DNA of 64,000 bases, taken from Demequina subtropica. GTDB lineage: Bacteria > Actinomycetota > Actinomycetes > Actinomycetales > Demequinaceae. Made by a program: the position numbers and the translations under genes. Where the stretch lies: contig NZ_BBMB01000011.1 of NCBI RefSeq assembly GCF_000971235.1, positions 128,547-192,546 of the forward strand, given 5' to 3'. The notes beneath the pieces were generated by a model, which saw only the letters and a list, made by a program, of their open reading frames with translations, did no database searches and was not told the DNA's origin. Below, piece by piece: positions 8,063 to 16,649 of this stretch (positions within the stretch are counted from its first letter, which is position 1; each line of letters starts with the position of its first letter).

Positions 8063-8989
8063 TCACCGCCGGGGGCGGGGCGCGCCTGAGACGCGTGCGT
8101 GTTCCGCCCCGCGCTCCGCCCGTCGCGCGGCGACCAGGACCGCCGCCGCGGCGAGCGCGGCGAGCGCGACCAGCGCGACCAGCACCGGCGTGCCCCAGGA
8201 ACGGATCGCCAGCGTCACCGCCGACTGCCACCGGGACGTCGCGAGCAGCACGCCGTCGAGGGTGTGCACGCCGTGGCGCGGCAGGATCTCGGCGAGCGCG
8301 AACACGGCGACGTAGACGCCTGCGAGCATCATGAGCACGCCGCCGATGCGCATCAGGGCCGGGGTGCGCCGTCGCACGGCGGCCGCGAGTCCCGTCCCCG
8401 CGATCGCGGCCGTGAGCGACACGAGCACGACCGACGCGCCCATGCCGAGGCCGTACGCGAGGAACGGCGTCACCGTCGCCACAGGTCCGGCGGCGGCCAG
8501 CGCCTGCGTCACGACCACGAGGAACAGCCCGATGGTGCAGCTGAGCGACGCCAGCGCGAAGGTCGCACCGTAGCCCGCCTGCGACCAGAGGGTGCGCCCC
8601 GGCGCCCGGCCGGCACGCGCGAGCGCGCCCAGTCCGGGACCGCGGAGCTCCCCGTGGCGCGTCATGACGATGCCCAGCACGATCACCAGCAGGCCGAGCA
8701 CGAGCGTCACCCACGACATGGACGGCAGCACCGTGGCCTGCAGGCCCAGGCTCACCCCGGCGAACAGCAGACCGAAGCCGGTGAACACGGCGACGAAGCC
8801 GAGCGTCATCGCGGCCGCGAAGCCCAGGGCGCGGCGGAGCGCGATCGCGCGCGGCACGGCCGCCTCGTGCGCCCCCGCGCTGCCGGTGATCAGGACCGTG
8901 AGGTAGGCCGGCAGCAGCGCGAAGCCGCACGGGTTGAACGCGGCGACCGCGCCGAGGAGCAGCGCATACGCCGCGTCCGATGCCTCCAT
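8063..8989 (-). CDS. CcdA/DsbD-type membrane protein (thiol electron carrier)
   Basis: The 308-residue protein has about seven or eight hydrophobic segments. The first carries AFNPCGFALLPAYL (Cys21) and the fourth LSCTIG, which are the two redox cysteines of the CcdA/DsbD central domain. Such proteins pass electrons from cytoplasmic thioredoxin to proteins outside the membrane. The thioredoxin-like lipoprotein about 1 kb away is a plausible client. The ATG at 8989 follows GGAGGTCGCTC. The gene is divergent from the AztD-like gene, and the Zur-like box lies between them. The C-terminus (about residues 270-308) is Arg/Ala-rich and cytoplasmic-looking. Confidence 0.82.
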   Translation of the reverse strand: MEASDAAYALLLGAVAAFNPCGFALLPAYLTVLITGSAGAHEAAVPRAIALRRALGFAAAMTLGFVAVFTGFGLLFAGVSLGLQATVLPSMSWVTLVLGLLVIVLGIVMTRHGELRGPGLGALARAGRAPGRTLWSQAGYGATFALASLSCTIGLFLVVVTQALAAAGPVATVTPFLAYGLGMGASVVLVSLTAAIAGTGLAAAVRRRTPALMRIGGVLMMLAGVYVAVFALAEILPRHGVHTLDGVLLATSRWQSAVTLAIRSWGTPVLVALVALAALAAAAVLVAARRAERGAEHARVSGAPRPRR

Positions 8990-9069
8990 GAGCGACCTCC
9001 TTGGCCCACGTTCGGAGCGTAGCCGCGCCCGGACGGGTCGGGCGGGATCAGTCGTCCTCTTTCATGATG

Positions 9070-9099
9070 TTGATAATCATTCCCGTTATCGTCTAAGGT
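9070..9099 (+). promoter_or_regulatory. Zur-like operator overlapping the promoter of the AztD-like gene
   Basis: GATAA (9072-9076) and TTATC (9086-9090) form an inverted repeat around a 9-base spacer. The reverse strand reads ATGATTATCA, which resembles the core of actinobacterial Zur sites. The element sits inside a plausible promoter, TTGATA (9070-9075), 18 bp, TAAGGT (9094-9099). This AT-rich patch stands out from its surroundings. The target downstream is a likely zinc chaperone, which supports zinc control. Confidence 0.5.
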
Positions 9100-9152
9100 G
9101 ACGGCATGCGCCCGGCTGGGCGCGTCCACAGCAGCTAGGAAGCCTCACTCTC

Positions 9153-10472
9153 ATGACCCTTACCCCGCTCGGGAAGCGCGCCGCCACCATGGCGGGCGCC
9201 TCGGCCCTCGTCCTCGCACTCGTCGCATGCTCGCCCGAGGAGGTGGAGGTCGCGGCCTCCTCCGACGCGGTCGAGCACGAGGCCCACGACGACCACGACC
9301 ACGAGGCGGAGGGGGCGACCGCGGCCTCGACCGAGATGGCCGCCCAGACGCCGCGCATCGTGGTCACGTACGACGGCGGCATCCTGGTCCTCGACGCCAA
9401 CACGCTCGAGACCGAGGCCGACATCGCGCTCGCGGGCTTCAACCGGCTCAACGTCGCGGGCGACGGCCGCCACGTGGGCGTCTCGACCACCGGCGGCTTT
9501 CAGATCCTCGACGCCGGCACCTGGAGCCAGGCGCACGGCGACCACGCGCACTACTTCACGTCCGAGCCCGTCCTCACCGATCTCATGATCGAGGCCGAGG
9601 TCCCCGGCCACCTGGTGGTCCACGACGGCCTCGCCGCGTTCTTCGACGACGGCACCGGACAGGTCACCGTGGTCGAGGCCGACGAGTGGGAGCACATGGT
9701 GGAGGAGGGGCACCTCGACGTGGTCCGCTCGTATGTCACCGCTGCCGCCCACCACGGCGTGGCGGTCGCGAGCGACGGCGGCGAGCTCCTGGTCACCCTC
9801 GGCGACGAGGACGGCCGCACCGGCGCGATGCTCCTGGGTGAGGACGATGCGGCGCTCGCCTCGAGCGAGCGTTGCCCGGGCGTCCACGGCGAGACCGCCT
9901 TCACCACCTCCGACGGCGACGAGCTCTTCATGGTCGGCTGCGAGGACGGCGCGCTCGTGTTCCACGGCGACCACGTGCACAAGCTCGACGCAGGCCTCGA
10001 CTACGCGCGTACCGGCAACCTCTTCTCGGTGGACGGCCACAACATCGTCCTGGGGGACCGCAAGACCGACCCCGAGGGCGGCATCAACCTCACGGAGATC
10101 GTGCTGATCGACCCCGAGGCGGAGACCATCGACGTCGTCGATCCGTTCGAGGGGGCGGACGCCGAGTACACGTGGCGCGGCCTGGTGCGCGGTACGGGCG
10201 GCGAGTCCCTGGTGCTCGGCACGGACGGTGCGCTGCGCGTCATCGACTCGGCGAGCGGCGAGGTGATCCGCAGCATCGACGTCATCGACGCGTGGGAGGC
10301 GCCCGAGGAGTGGCAGACCGCGCACCCGGCCCTTACCGTCCTCGCTGGCATGGCCTACGTGACCGAGCCCGCGACCGGCACCATCCACATCGTCGACTAC
10401 GTCGGCGGCGAGATCTGGAAGTCGGTCGAGGTCGGCGTCGCGACCAACGAGATCGTGGGCGTCACCGGCTGA
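9153..10472 (+). CDS. AztD-like zinc metallochaperone lipoprotein
   Basis: The 439-residue precursor has a lipoprotein signal ending LVAC (Cys26), then a short His/Asp cluster (His42, 45, 48, 50 in HEAHDDHDH). A repetitive all-beta region with YVTN/WD-like blades follows (for example GILVLDANTLETEADIAL, GALRVIDSASGEVIRSIDV, TIHIVDYVGGEIWKSVEV). This is the architecture of AztD, a beta-propeller chaperone that hands zinc to a solute-binding protein. The Zur-like box upstream agrees. No aztABC transporter lies beside it, so it would serve a transporter encoded elsewhere. A different propeller lipoprotein cannot be fully excluded. Confidence 0.72.
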   Translation: MTLTPLGKRAATMAGASALVLALVACSPEEVEVAASSDAVEHEAHDDHDHEAEGATAASTEMAAQTPRIVVTYDGGILVLDANTLETEADIALAGFNRLNVAGDGRHVGVSTTGGFQILDAGTWSQAHGDHAHYFTSEPVLTDLMIEAEVPGHLVVHDGLAAFFDDGTGQVTVVEADEWEHMVEEGHLDVVRSYVTAAAHHGVAVASDGGELLVTLGDEDGRTGAMLLGEDDAALASSERCPGVHGETAFTTSDGDELFMVGCEDGALVFHGDHVHKLDAGLDYARTGNLFSVDGHNIVLGDRKTDPEGGINLTEIVLIDPEAETIDVVDPFEGADAEYTWRGLVRGTGGESLVLGTDGALRVIDSASGEVIRSIDVIDAWEAPEEWQTAHPALTVLAGMAYVTEPATGTIHIVDYVGGEIWKSVEVGVATNEIVGVTG

Positions 10473-10491
10473 CCTTGCTCGCCCGAGCAGG

Positions 10492-10528
10492 GGCCCGGAT
10501 CGTGGTGGGACGCGCCGCGATCCGGGCC
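10492..10528. terminator. bidirectional terminator between convergent lipoprotein genes
   Basis: Perfect 11-bp arms GGCCCGGATCG (10492-10502) and CGATCCGGGCC (10518-10528) flank a 15-base loop, followed by TT. It sits between the converging stop codons at 10472 and 10545. Confidence 0.75.
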
Positions 10529-10544
10529 TTCGGCTTGCTGCGGG

Positions 10545-11072
10545 TCAGGCCGACGGCACGAAGGCGTGCGACCAGATCTCCGAGCCGTCGGGGTTGAGGT
10601 AGGTGTAGACCACGGTCGGGTCCTCGGTGACGTCGTAGAGCGCCATCTCGTCGAACACCACGCTGTCGCACAGCTCCTGGAGCGTCGAGACCATCGCGTC
10701 GAGGCCTTCGGCGCCGAGGGCCGGGTCGACCTCGTCGGCGAACGTGTACGTGTAGATCACGGTCCCGGGCGCCTCGCCGGTCACCTCGAGAGAGTCGTAC
10801 ACCCCTCCGAACGACTCGAGGATGCTCGGGACGGTGTCCTCGACCAGGCTGATGTAGGTCCCGAGCGACTCTGCGGCGGAGGTGCCAGTGTCGGCGACGT
10901 CCTCGACGGCGGGCTCGGTGGTCTCCTCTGCGGCGGGCTCGGCGGTCTCCTCCGGGACGGTGTCGACGGCCGGCGCGTCCTCCTCGGGCTCCGGGCCGCA
11001 GGCGGAGAGTGCGAACGTGAGCGCGGTGGTGGCGAGCAGCGCCGCGGCGGCGCGTCCGAACGTCATGGTCAT
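10545..11072 (-). CDS. lipoprotein of unknown function
   Basis: I do not recognise this 175-residue protein. It has a lipoprotein signal ending LSAC (Cys25), an acidic Pro/Glu/Thr linker (about residues 26-65), and a compact domain containing SLGTYISLVEDTVPSILESF, GTVIYTYTFADEVDPALG and PTVVYTYLNPDGSEIW. The repeated YTY strands suggest a small alpha/beta domain. The start at 11072 follows GGGGGGA. It points toward the zinc chaperone gene and is separated from it by a terminator, so no shared transcript is expected. Confidence 0.7.
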   Translation of the reverse strand: MTMTFGRAAAALLATTALTFALSACGPEPEEDAPAVDTVPEETAEPAAEETTEPAVEDVADTGTSAAESLGTYISLVEDTVPSILESFGGVYDSLEVTGEAPGTVIYTYTFADEVDPALGAEGLDAMVSTLQELCDSVVFDEMALYDVTEDPTVVYTYLNPDGSEIWSHAFVPSA

Positions 11073-11136
11073 GGTGATATCCCCCCAGGTCTGGTGGCCA
11101 CACCCTAGCGGCAAGGCTTCCCGCGACATGGATGCG

Positions 11137-11466
11137 TCACGCGTCGTCGTCGAGCCTCGCGAGCAGGTCGACGGCCGCCTGGGCGTAGGCCCCGATCCAC
11201 CGGTCGTGGATCCGCTTGATCGGGAGGGGCGACAGGGTCAGGTGGCGCTCCCGCCCGACCCGGCGCCCGGAGACGAGCGCCGCGGCCTCCAGGACCTTGA
11301 GGTGCTGGAGCACCGTGGTCCGGTCGAGCTCGGGGAGCGCGGCGCACAGCTCGCCCGTCGTCCGCGGCGCGTCGCGCAGTGCGTCGAGCATGCGTCGCCT
11401 GAGGGGGTTGGCGAGCGCCTTGAACACGCGATCGTCGTCGGAGGCCTTGTCGTCCCGGTCCGTCAT
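11137..11466 (-). CDS. ArsR-family transcriptional regulator
   Basis: The 109-residue protein is a winged helix of the ArsR type: VFKALANPLRRRMLDAL, TTGELCAALPELDRTTVLQHLKVLEAAALVSGRRVGRERHLTL. No metal-binding CxC in the recognition helix is seen, so it is probably not a metal sensor. It is divergent from an SRPBCC-domain gene, a very common pairing. Its start codon is part of the palindrome shared by both genes, so it should repress both. TAGTTT lies 6 nt before the ATG on this strand, which suggests a leaderless mRNA. Confidence 0.9.
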   Translation of the reverse strand: MTDRDDKASDDDRVFKALANPLRRRMLDALRDAPRTTGELCAALPELDRTTVLQHLKVLEAAALVSGRRVGRERHLTLSPLPIKRIHDRWIGAYAQAAVDLLARLDDDA

Positions 11467-11485
11467 GTTGTAAAACTACAACATG
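11464..11485. promoter_or_regulatory. palindromic operator spanning both start codons of the ArsR/SRPBCC pair
   Basis: Perfect 9-bp arms, CATGTTGTA (11464-11472) and TACAACATG (11477-11485), flank AAAC. The outer three bases of each arm are the start codons of the two divergent genes, which are only 16 bp apart. An ArsR dimer bound here would cover both translation starts and any leaderless -10 elements. Confidence 0.8.
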
Positions 11486-11947
11486 AACGATATGCCTGAG
11501 AAGCTCTCGTTCACCGTGTCCGGCAGGATCGCGCGTCCCGCCGCCGCCGTGTACGAGGCCATCGCCGATCCTGCACAGCTCTCCCAGTACTTCGCCACCG
11601 GCGGCGCGCGCGGCCGGCTCGAGCCCGGCGGCGAGGTCACCTGGGACTTCGCCGACCATCCCGGCCGCTTCCCGGTGACCGCGGTGGAGGCCGACCCTCC
11701 CCGACGCCTGGTCATCGCATGGGACGCGATCGCGGGCGTCGCAGACCAGACCACCGTGGTCTTCGAGCTCGAGCCGGTCGACGCGGGTGCCCGCACGCTC
11801 GTCACCATCACCGAGTCGGCATGGCGCAACACCCCCGACGGCTCGCAGGCCGCCTTCCGCAACTGCATGGGGTGGACCCAGATGCTCGACTCGCTCAAGG
11901 CGTGGATCGAGCACGGCATCGTCCTGCGCGACGGCTACTACTCCTGA
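11483..11947 (+). CDS. SRPBCC (AHSA1/START-like) domain protein
   Basis: The 154-residue protein has the helix-grip fold of the AHSA1-like group: SFTVSGRIARPAAAVYEAIADPAQLSQYFATG, EPGGEVTWDF, PPRRLVIAWDAI and the C-terminal helix GWTQMLDSLKAWIEHG. The fold binds hydrophobic ligands or a partner protein. No specific function can be assigned. Partnership with a divergent ArsR gene is typical of this family, and the shared palindrome suggests repression by that regulator. ATG 11483 lies within the operator; ATG 11492 is an alternative start. Confidence 0.82.
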   Translation: MNDMPEKLSFTVSGRIARPAAAVYEAIADPAQLSQYFATGGARGRLEPGGEVTWDFADHPGRFPVTAVEADPPRRLVIAWDAIAGVADQTTVVFELEPVDAGARTLVTITESAWRNTPDGSQAAFRNCMGWTQMLDSLKAWIEHGIVLRDGYYS

Positions 11948-12007
11948 CCCCCGCCCGGACTGCGCATCCCTCCACCCATGCGCGACGATGGGGGGAGGAG
12001 GGCGACG

Positions 12008-13726
12008 ATGCGTGCCACGGCGGTCGAACGCGCGATGCCGGGTCTGCGCATCGCCCGCGAGTACCGCCGCGCATGGCTGTGGCCCGACGTGCGCTCGGGC
12101 GTGGTGGTGACCGCGCTGCTCATCCCGGCGGGCATGGGCTACGCGCAGGTCGCGGGGCTGCCGCCCGTCACGGGGCTGTACGCGACCATCGTGCCGCTGC
12201 TGGTCTACGCGGCGTTCGGGCCGTCCCGCATCCTGGTGCTGGGCCCGGACTCGGCGCTCGCGCCCATCATCGCGGCGGCCATCCTGCCGCTCGCGGGCGG
12301 CGACGCCGACCGTGCGGTGGCGCTCGCGGGGCTCCTCGCGATCCTGGTCGGGGCGTTCATGCTCGTCGGCGCGCTCCTGCGGCTGGGGCTCGTGACCGAT
12401 CTGCTGTCGAAGCCCGTGCGGGTGGGCTATCTCAACGCGATCGCCGTCATCGTGATCCTCACGCAGCTCCCGGCGCTGCTGGGCTTCACGATCGAGCGGA
12501 AGGGCCCGTGGGGCAACGCGGTCGCGATCGCGGACGCGGTCGGTGCCGGGGACGTGGCGCCGCTCGCCGCGGCCGTCGGGGTCGCGTCGCTCGCGACCAT
12601 CCTGGTGCTGCGGCGCGTGCGCTCGCCGCTGCCCGGCGTCCTCGTGGCGGTGGTGCTCGGCATGGTCGCGGTCGCGGCGTGGGGCCTGGAGGACCGCCTC
12701 GCGGTGGTCGGTCCGCTTCCCCAGGGCCTTCCCGCCCCGGCGCTCGGGGGCCTCCGCTGGGACGATGCGCTGGCGCTGCTCGCGCCTGCCGCGGGCATCG
12801 CGCTGGTCGCCTTCACGGACAGCGCCGTGCTGTCGCGCACGCTCGCCGCCCGCCGCGGCGAGTCCGTGAGCGGGAACGCGGAGCTCGCCGGGATCGGCCT
12901 CGCGAACATCGGCGGCGGCCTGCTGGGCGGGTTCCCGGTGAGCGCATCGTCGTCCCGCACCCCGGTCGCTGACGCCGCCGGGTCGCGCACCCAGCTGACG
13001 GGCGTGGTGGGCGCGGCGCTCATCGTCGTCTTCATGCTCGCGGCGCCGGGCCTCACCCGGTACCTGCCCGAGCCCACGCTCGCCGCGGTGGTCATCGCCG
13101 CGGTCCTCACCCTGATCGACGCGCCGGCCGTCGTGGCGCTGTGGCGGATGAAGCGCGTCGACGCCGCACTGTCGCTGCTCGCGACGGTGGGAGTGCTGGT
13201 AGTGGGCGTGCTCGAGGGGATCCTGGTCGCGGTGGTGCTGTCCCTGCTGACCTTCGTCGACCGGTCCTGGCGGCCGTACCGCGCGCGGCTGGGTCGCATC
13301 CCGGGCAGGCGCGGCTATCACGACCTCTCACGCCACCCGGGGGAGGCCGTGCCGATCCCCGGCGCCCTGGTGCTCCGCTTCGACGCGCCGCTGTTCTTCG
13401 CCAACGGCGGCGTGTTCGCGGACTGGGTGCGCGCCGAGGTCGCCGAGGCCGGGCCCGAGGTGCGCACCGTCATCCTCGCCGCCGAGCCCATCACGGACGT
13501 CGACACCACCGCGATCGATGCGCTGCTCGAGCTCGACGACTCGCTCGCGGCGCAGGGGATCCGGCTCGTCCTCGCGGAGGTCAAGGGCCCGGTCAAGGAT
13601 GTTCTGCGCCGCTATCGGGCCCTGGGGCGCTTCGAGCCGGACAGGCTCGCCCCCACGGTGGGCGCCGCGGTGGACGAGGTCACGGGAACGCTCCGGGGCG
13701 ACCTCGGCGGGGCGCCCGGCGCCTAA
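12008..13726 (+). CDS. SulP-family anion transporter with STAS domain
   Basis: The 572-residue protein has about 11-12 hydrophobic segments (for example VVVTALLIPAGMGYAQVAGLPPVTGLYATI, the SulP signature region) followed by a cytoplasmic STAS domain (about residues 445-555) with ITDVDTTAIDALLEL. SulP proteins move sulfate, bicarbonate or other anions. The substrate here is unknown; sulfate would fit the sulfation genes 40 kb away, but that is only suggestive. The start at 12008 is chosen for the GGGGGGAGGAGG just upstream; an ATG at 11978 lacks such a site. Confidence 0.88.
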   Translation: MRATAVERAMPGLRIAREYRRAWLWPDVRSGVVVTALLIPAGMGYAQVAGLPPVTGLYATIVPLLVYAAFGPSRILVLGPDSALAPIIAAAILPLAGGDADRAVALAGLLAILVGAFMLVGALLRLGLVTDLLSKPVRVGYLNAIAVIVILTQLPALLGFTIERKGPWGNAVAIADAVGAGDVAPLAAAVGVASLATILVLRRVRSPLPGVLVAVVLGMVAVAAWGLEDRLAVVGPLPQGLPAPALGGLRWDDALALLAPAAGIALVAFTDSAVLSRTLAARRGESVSGNAELAGIGLANIGGGLLGGFPVSASSSRTPVADAAGSRTQLTGVVGAALIVVFMLAAPGLTRYLPEPTLAAVVIAAVLTLIDAPAVVALWRMKRVDAALSLLATVGVLVVGVLEGILVAVVLSLLTFVDRSWRPYRARLGRIPGRRGYHDLSRHPGEAVPIPGALVLRFDAPLFFANGGVFADWVRAEVAEAGPEVRTVILAAEPITDVDTTAIDALLELDDSLAAQGIRLVLAEVKGPVKDVLRRYRALGRFEPDRLAPTVGAAVDEVTGTLRGDLGGAPGA

Positions 13727-13766
13727 TCGGCGTTCTGTGCAGGGGTCGCCCGGTTCCCGCCGAGCG

Positions 13767-13782
13767 AGGAGCGGCCGCTCCT
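13767..13782. repeat. 16-bp perfect palindrome in the intergenic gap before the ABC importer operon
   Basis: AGGAGCGGCCGCTCCT is a perfect palindrome about 40 bp after the SulP stop codon and 52 bp before the substrate-binding protein. A second small inverted repeat (GCTCAC 13794-13799, GTGAGC 13806-13811) follows. They may be a terminator, an operator for the importer operon, or both. Confidence 0.4.
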
Positions 13783-13834
13783 AATCTGAAGCCGCTCACG
13801 ACGAGGTGAGCACCACTGATTGGACGGTCCCCCC

Positions 13835-15193
13835 ATGACGTACTCTGCACCCCGCATGTCCCGGGCGAGCGGAAGGCGGCGCGCGGCCGTCTTCGCGGCG
13901 GCGATCACCGGGCTCGCGCTCGCGGCCTGCACCCCCGCCGGCACCGAGGAGGCCGGTCCCTCGGACTCCGCCACGGGCTCCGGCGGCGACGCCGGCGAGA
14001 TGGAGACGATCACGATCGGCTACATCGCGCCCGCGACCGGAGCGCTCACCGGATTCACCGACGGCGACCCGTACATGCTCAGCGTGGTCCGCGAGCAGTT
14101 CGCGGACGGCATCACCATCGACGGCACCACCTACGCGGTCGAGATCATCGACCGCGACTCGGGCTCGGACGCGGCGAAGGCCGGCGAGCTCGCGCAGGAG
14201 CTCATCACGGAGGAGAAGGTCGACCTCCTCATGGCGACCTCGACGCCGGAGACGGTCAACCCCGTGGTCGCGCAGTGCGAGGCGCACGGCACGCCCTGCC
14301 TCACCGCGAACGCGCCGTGGCAGGCCGTCGTGTTCGGCGGCGGCTTCGGGCCCGACAAGCCGCTCGAGTGGACGCACCACTTCTTCTTCGGCATCGAGGG
14401 CTTCGGAGACGTCGACCCGCTCGCGTGGGACCAGGTCGAGACCAACAAGAAGGTCGGCGTGCTGTGGCCCAACGACTCGGACGGCGGCGCCTTCCGCGAC
14501 CCCGACACCGGCTACACGCCGCTCGTCGAGGCTCACGGCTACACGGTGGTCGACCCGGGCGCGTACGAGAACGGCACGCAGGACTTCACGTCGATCATCC
14601 AGACCTTCAAGGATGAGGACGTCGAGATCATCGCGGGCATCCCGATCCCGCCGGACTTCGTGACGTTCTGGACCCAGGCCGCGCAGCAGGGCTTCGAGCC
14701 CAAGGTCGCCACCGTGGGCAAGGCGCTGTTCTTCCCGACGACGGTGCCGTCGATCCCCGACGACCTGGGCCAGGGGCTCGCGTTCGCGACCTGGTGGGGT
14801 CCCACCTTCCCGTACGAGTCCAGCTTCGACGGCACCACGCCCGAGGAGTGGATCGCGGACTTCGAGGCGAGCCCCGAGGGCGAGGGCCTGGTGTGGAACC
14901 AGGCCACGCCGCTCAACGGCTCGCTCTTCGAGGTCGCGAAGGTGGCGCTCGAGGCGTCCGGCGACCCGTTCGACAAGGAGGCGCTCGTCGCGGCCTTCGA
15001 CGACATCAACATGATGACGCTGGGCGGCCAGATCGACTTCACCAGCGGGCCGTTCCCCGGCATCGCGACGATCCCGACCGCGATCGGCCAGTGGGAGAAG
15101 ACCGACGACGGCGGCTGGGACTGGGTGGTGGTCGACGCGGGCACCGTCCCGGATCTCCCGGTCGACCGTCCGCTCGAGCTGCTCGAGTGGTGA
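13835..15193 (+). CDS. branched-chain-type ABC importer, substrate-binding lipoprotein
   Basis: The 452-residue precursor has a lipoprotein signal ending LAAC (Cys32) and a type I periplasmic-binding fold of the LivJ/AmiC kind: TITIGYIAPATGALTGF, QELITEEKVDLLMATSTPETVNPVV, ENGTQDFTSIIQTFKDEDVEIIAG. It should capture the substrate outside the membrane and hand it to the two permeases encoded downstream. The stop overlaps the next start by one base (TGATG), so the operon is translationally coupled. The ATG start is chosen by the signal peptide; a TTG 15 bases upstream is possible. Amino acids, amides or aromatic acids are all possible ligands. Confidence 0.87.
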   Translation: MTYSAPRMSRASGRRRAAVFAAAITGLALAACTPAGTEEAGPSDSATGSGGDAGEMETITIGYIAPATGALTGFTDGDPYMLSVVREQFADGITIDGTTYAVEIIDRDSGSDAAKAGELAQELITEEKVDLLMATSTPETVNPVVAQCEAHGTPCLTANAPWQAVVFGGGFGPDKPLEWTHHFFFGIEGFGDVDPLAWDQVETNKKVGVLWPNDSDGGAFRDPDTGYTPLVEAHGYTVVDPGAYENGTQDFTSIIQTFKDEDVEIIAGIPIPPDFVTFWTQAAQQGFEPKVATVGKALFFPTTVPSIPDDLGQGLAFATWWGPTFPYESSFDGTTPEEWIADFEASPEGEGLVWNQATPLNGSLFEVAKVALEASGDPFDKEALVAAFDDINMMTLGGQIDFTSGPFPGIATIPTAIGQWEKTDDGGWDWVVVDAGTVPDLPVDRPLELLEW

Positions 15194-15936
15194 TGCCGGG
15201 CACGGTGGGGACCGGCGAGGTCCTCCTCGAGGTCGACTCGGTCGCGAAGTCGTACGGCGCGCTCGACGTGCTCACGGCGGTCGACCTGTCGGTCCCCACC
15301 GGGCAGGCGTTGGGCATCGTCGGCCCCAACGGGGCCGGCAAGTCCACCCTGCTGAGCGTCATCAACGGCACCGAGCGCGCCTCGGCGGGCACGGTCCGGT
15401 TCGCGGGCCGCGACGTCACCGGCCTCAGGGCCGATGCACGGGCCAGGGCCGGCATGGGCCGGACCTTCCAGATCCCGCGGCCCTTCACCCACCTCACGGT
15501 GTTCGAGAACGCCCTCGCGGGCGCGACCGCCGGCGCGGGCCTCCACGGGCGCGCGGCCGACGATCGCGCGCTCGAGGCGCTGGTGATGGCGGACATGCTC
15601 GACGTGGCGAACACGCCGGCGGGGGCGCTGCCGCTCCTCGGCCGCAAGCGCCTCGAGCTCGCCCGTGCGCTCGCGACCGATCCGCGGCTGCTCCTGCTCG
15701 ACGAGATCGCGGGTGGCCTCACCGAGGCCGAGTGCGACAGCCTGGTGGAGACCATCCGCTCCCTCCATGCCGGTGGCGTCACCATCATCTGGATCGAGCA
15801 CGTGGTCCGCGCGCTGCTCGCGGTGGTCGAGAGGCTCGTGTGCCTCGCATCGGGCGTGATCGTGGCCGACGGGGAGCCCGACGCGGTGATGCGCAGCGAC
15901 GAGGTGCGCGCGGTCTACCTGGGAGGTGGCCTGTGA
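15193..15936 (+). CDS. LivG-type ABC transporter ATPase
   Basis: The 247-residue ATPase has Walker A (GPNGAGKST), the LivG-specific GMGRTFQIPRPFTHLTVFEN segment, Walker B (LLLLDEIAGGL) and the switch His region (TIIWIEHV). The signature loop is unusual: where LSYGEQR is expected it reads LPLLGRKR before LELARAL, so the canonical serine is missing. This may reflect asymmetry between the two ATPases of this importer. It starts within the stop of the preceding gene and overlaps the next gene at GTGA. Confidence 0.9.
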   Translation: MPGTVGTGEVLLEVDSVAKSYGALDVLTAVDLSVPTGQALGIVGPNGAGKSTLLSVINGTERASAGTVRFAGRDVTGLRADARARAGMGRTFQIPRPFTHLTVFENALAGATAGAGLHGRAADDRALEALVMADMLDVANTPAGALPLLGRKRLELARALATDPRLLLLDEIAGGLTEAECDSLVETIRSLHAGGVTIIWIEHVVRALLAVVERLVCLASGVIVADGEPDAVMRSDEVRAVYLGGGL

Positions 15937-16649
15937 CCGCCCTGCTGGCCGCCGAGTCGATCACGGCCGGATACGGCGACTCGCGCGCGGTGTCGGAGGT
16001 GTCGCTCGCGGTCGAGCGCGGCGAGGTGCTCGCGCTCGTCGGCGCCAACGGCGCGGGGAAGTCGACGCTCCTCCGCGTGCTCGCCGGCGCGCATCGTCCC
16101 ACCGCGGGACGCGTGCACCTGCGTGGCGAGGACGTCACGGACGTGCGCGACTTCGAGCGCAGCCGCCGCGGCGTGTGCCTGGTGCCCGAGGGGCGCCGCC
16201 TGTTCGCGAGCCTCACGGTGCGCGAGAACCTCGAGGTGGGCGCGGGCTCGCGGCGCGCGGGGCGGTGGAGCGTCGACACGGTGGTCGAGGCGCTGCCGAT
16301 CCTCGGACCGCTGCTGGACCGCAACGCGTCGCAGCTGTCCGGCGGGCAGCAGCAGGCCGTCGCGATCGGCCGCGGCCTCATGACCAACCCGGACGTGCTC
16401 CTGCTCGACGAGGTCTCGCTCGGCCTCGCGCCCATCGTGATCGACGAGCTCTACGCGTCGCTCGCCGGGGTCTGGGGAGGCGGGCTCGGCATCGTCCTGG
16501 TCGAGCAGGACCTCGAGCGCACCCTCGCCGTGGCCGACCGCATCGTGTGCATGCTCGAGGGACACGCGGTCCTCGAGGGCACCCCCACGTCGCTCACGCG
16601 CGAGCAGATCACCGACGCCTACTTCGGCCACGAGGTGGCGTCATGGTGA
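15933..16649 (+). CDS. LivF-type ABC transporter ATPase
   Basis: The 238-residue ATPase has Walker A (GANGAGKST), an intact signature (LSGGQQQAVAIGRGL), Walker B (LLLDEVSLGLAP) and the LivF-type CLVPEGRRLFASLTVRENL segment. It would form the heterodimeric motor with the LivG-type protein. The GTG start overlaps the preceding stop (GTGA), and the gene overlaps the next one by 7 bases. An ATG inside the preceding gene is less likely because the core fold begins right at this GTG. Confidence 0.92.
   Translation: MTALLAAESITAGYGDSRAVSEVSLAVERGEVLALVGANGAGKSTLLRVLAGAHRPTAGRVHLRGEDVTDVRDFERSRRGVCLVPEGRRLFASLTVRENLEVGAGSRRAGRWSVDTVVEALPILGPLLDRNASQLSGGQQQAVAIGRGLMTNPDVLLLDEVSLGLAPIVIDELYASLAGVWGGGLGIVLVEQDLERTLAVADRIVCMLEGHAVLEGTPTSLTREQITDAYFGHEVASW

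Noticed and set aside
12008-13726. SulP transporter as a member of the sulfation system
   Set aside because: SulP substrates vary, the gene is over 40 kb from the PAPS operon and no shared regulatory site was seen.
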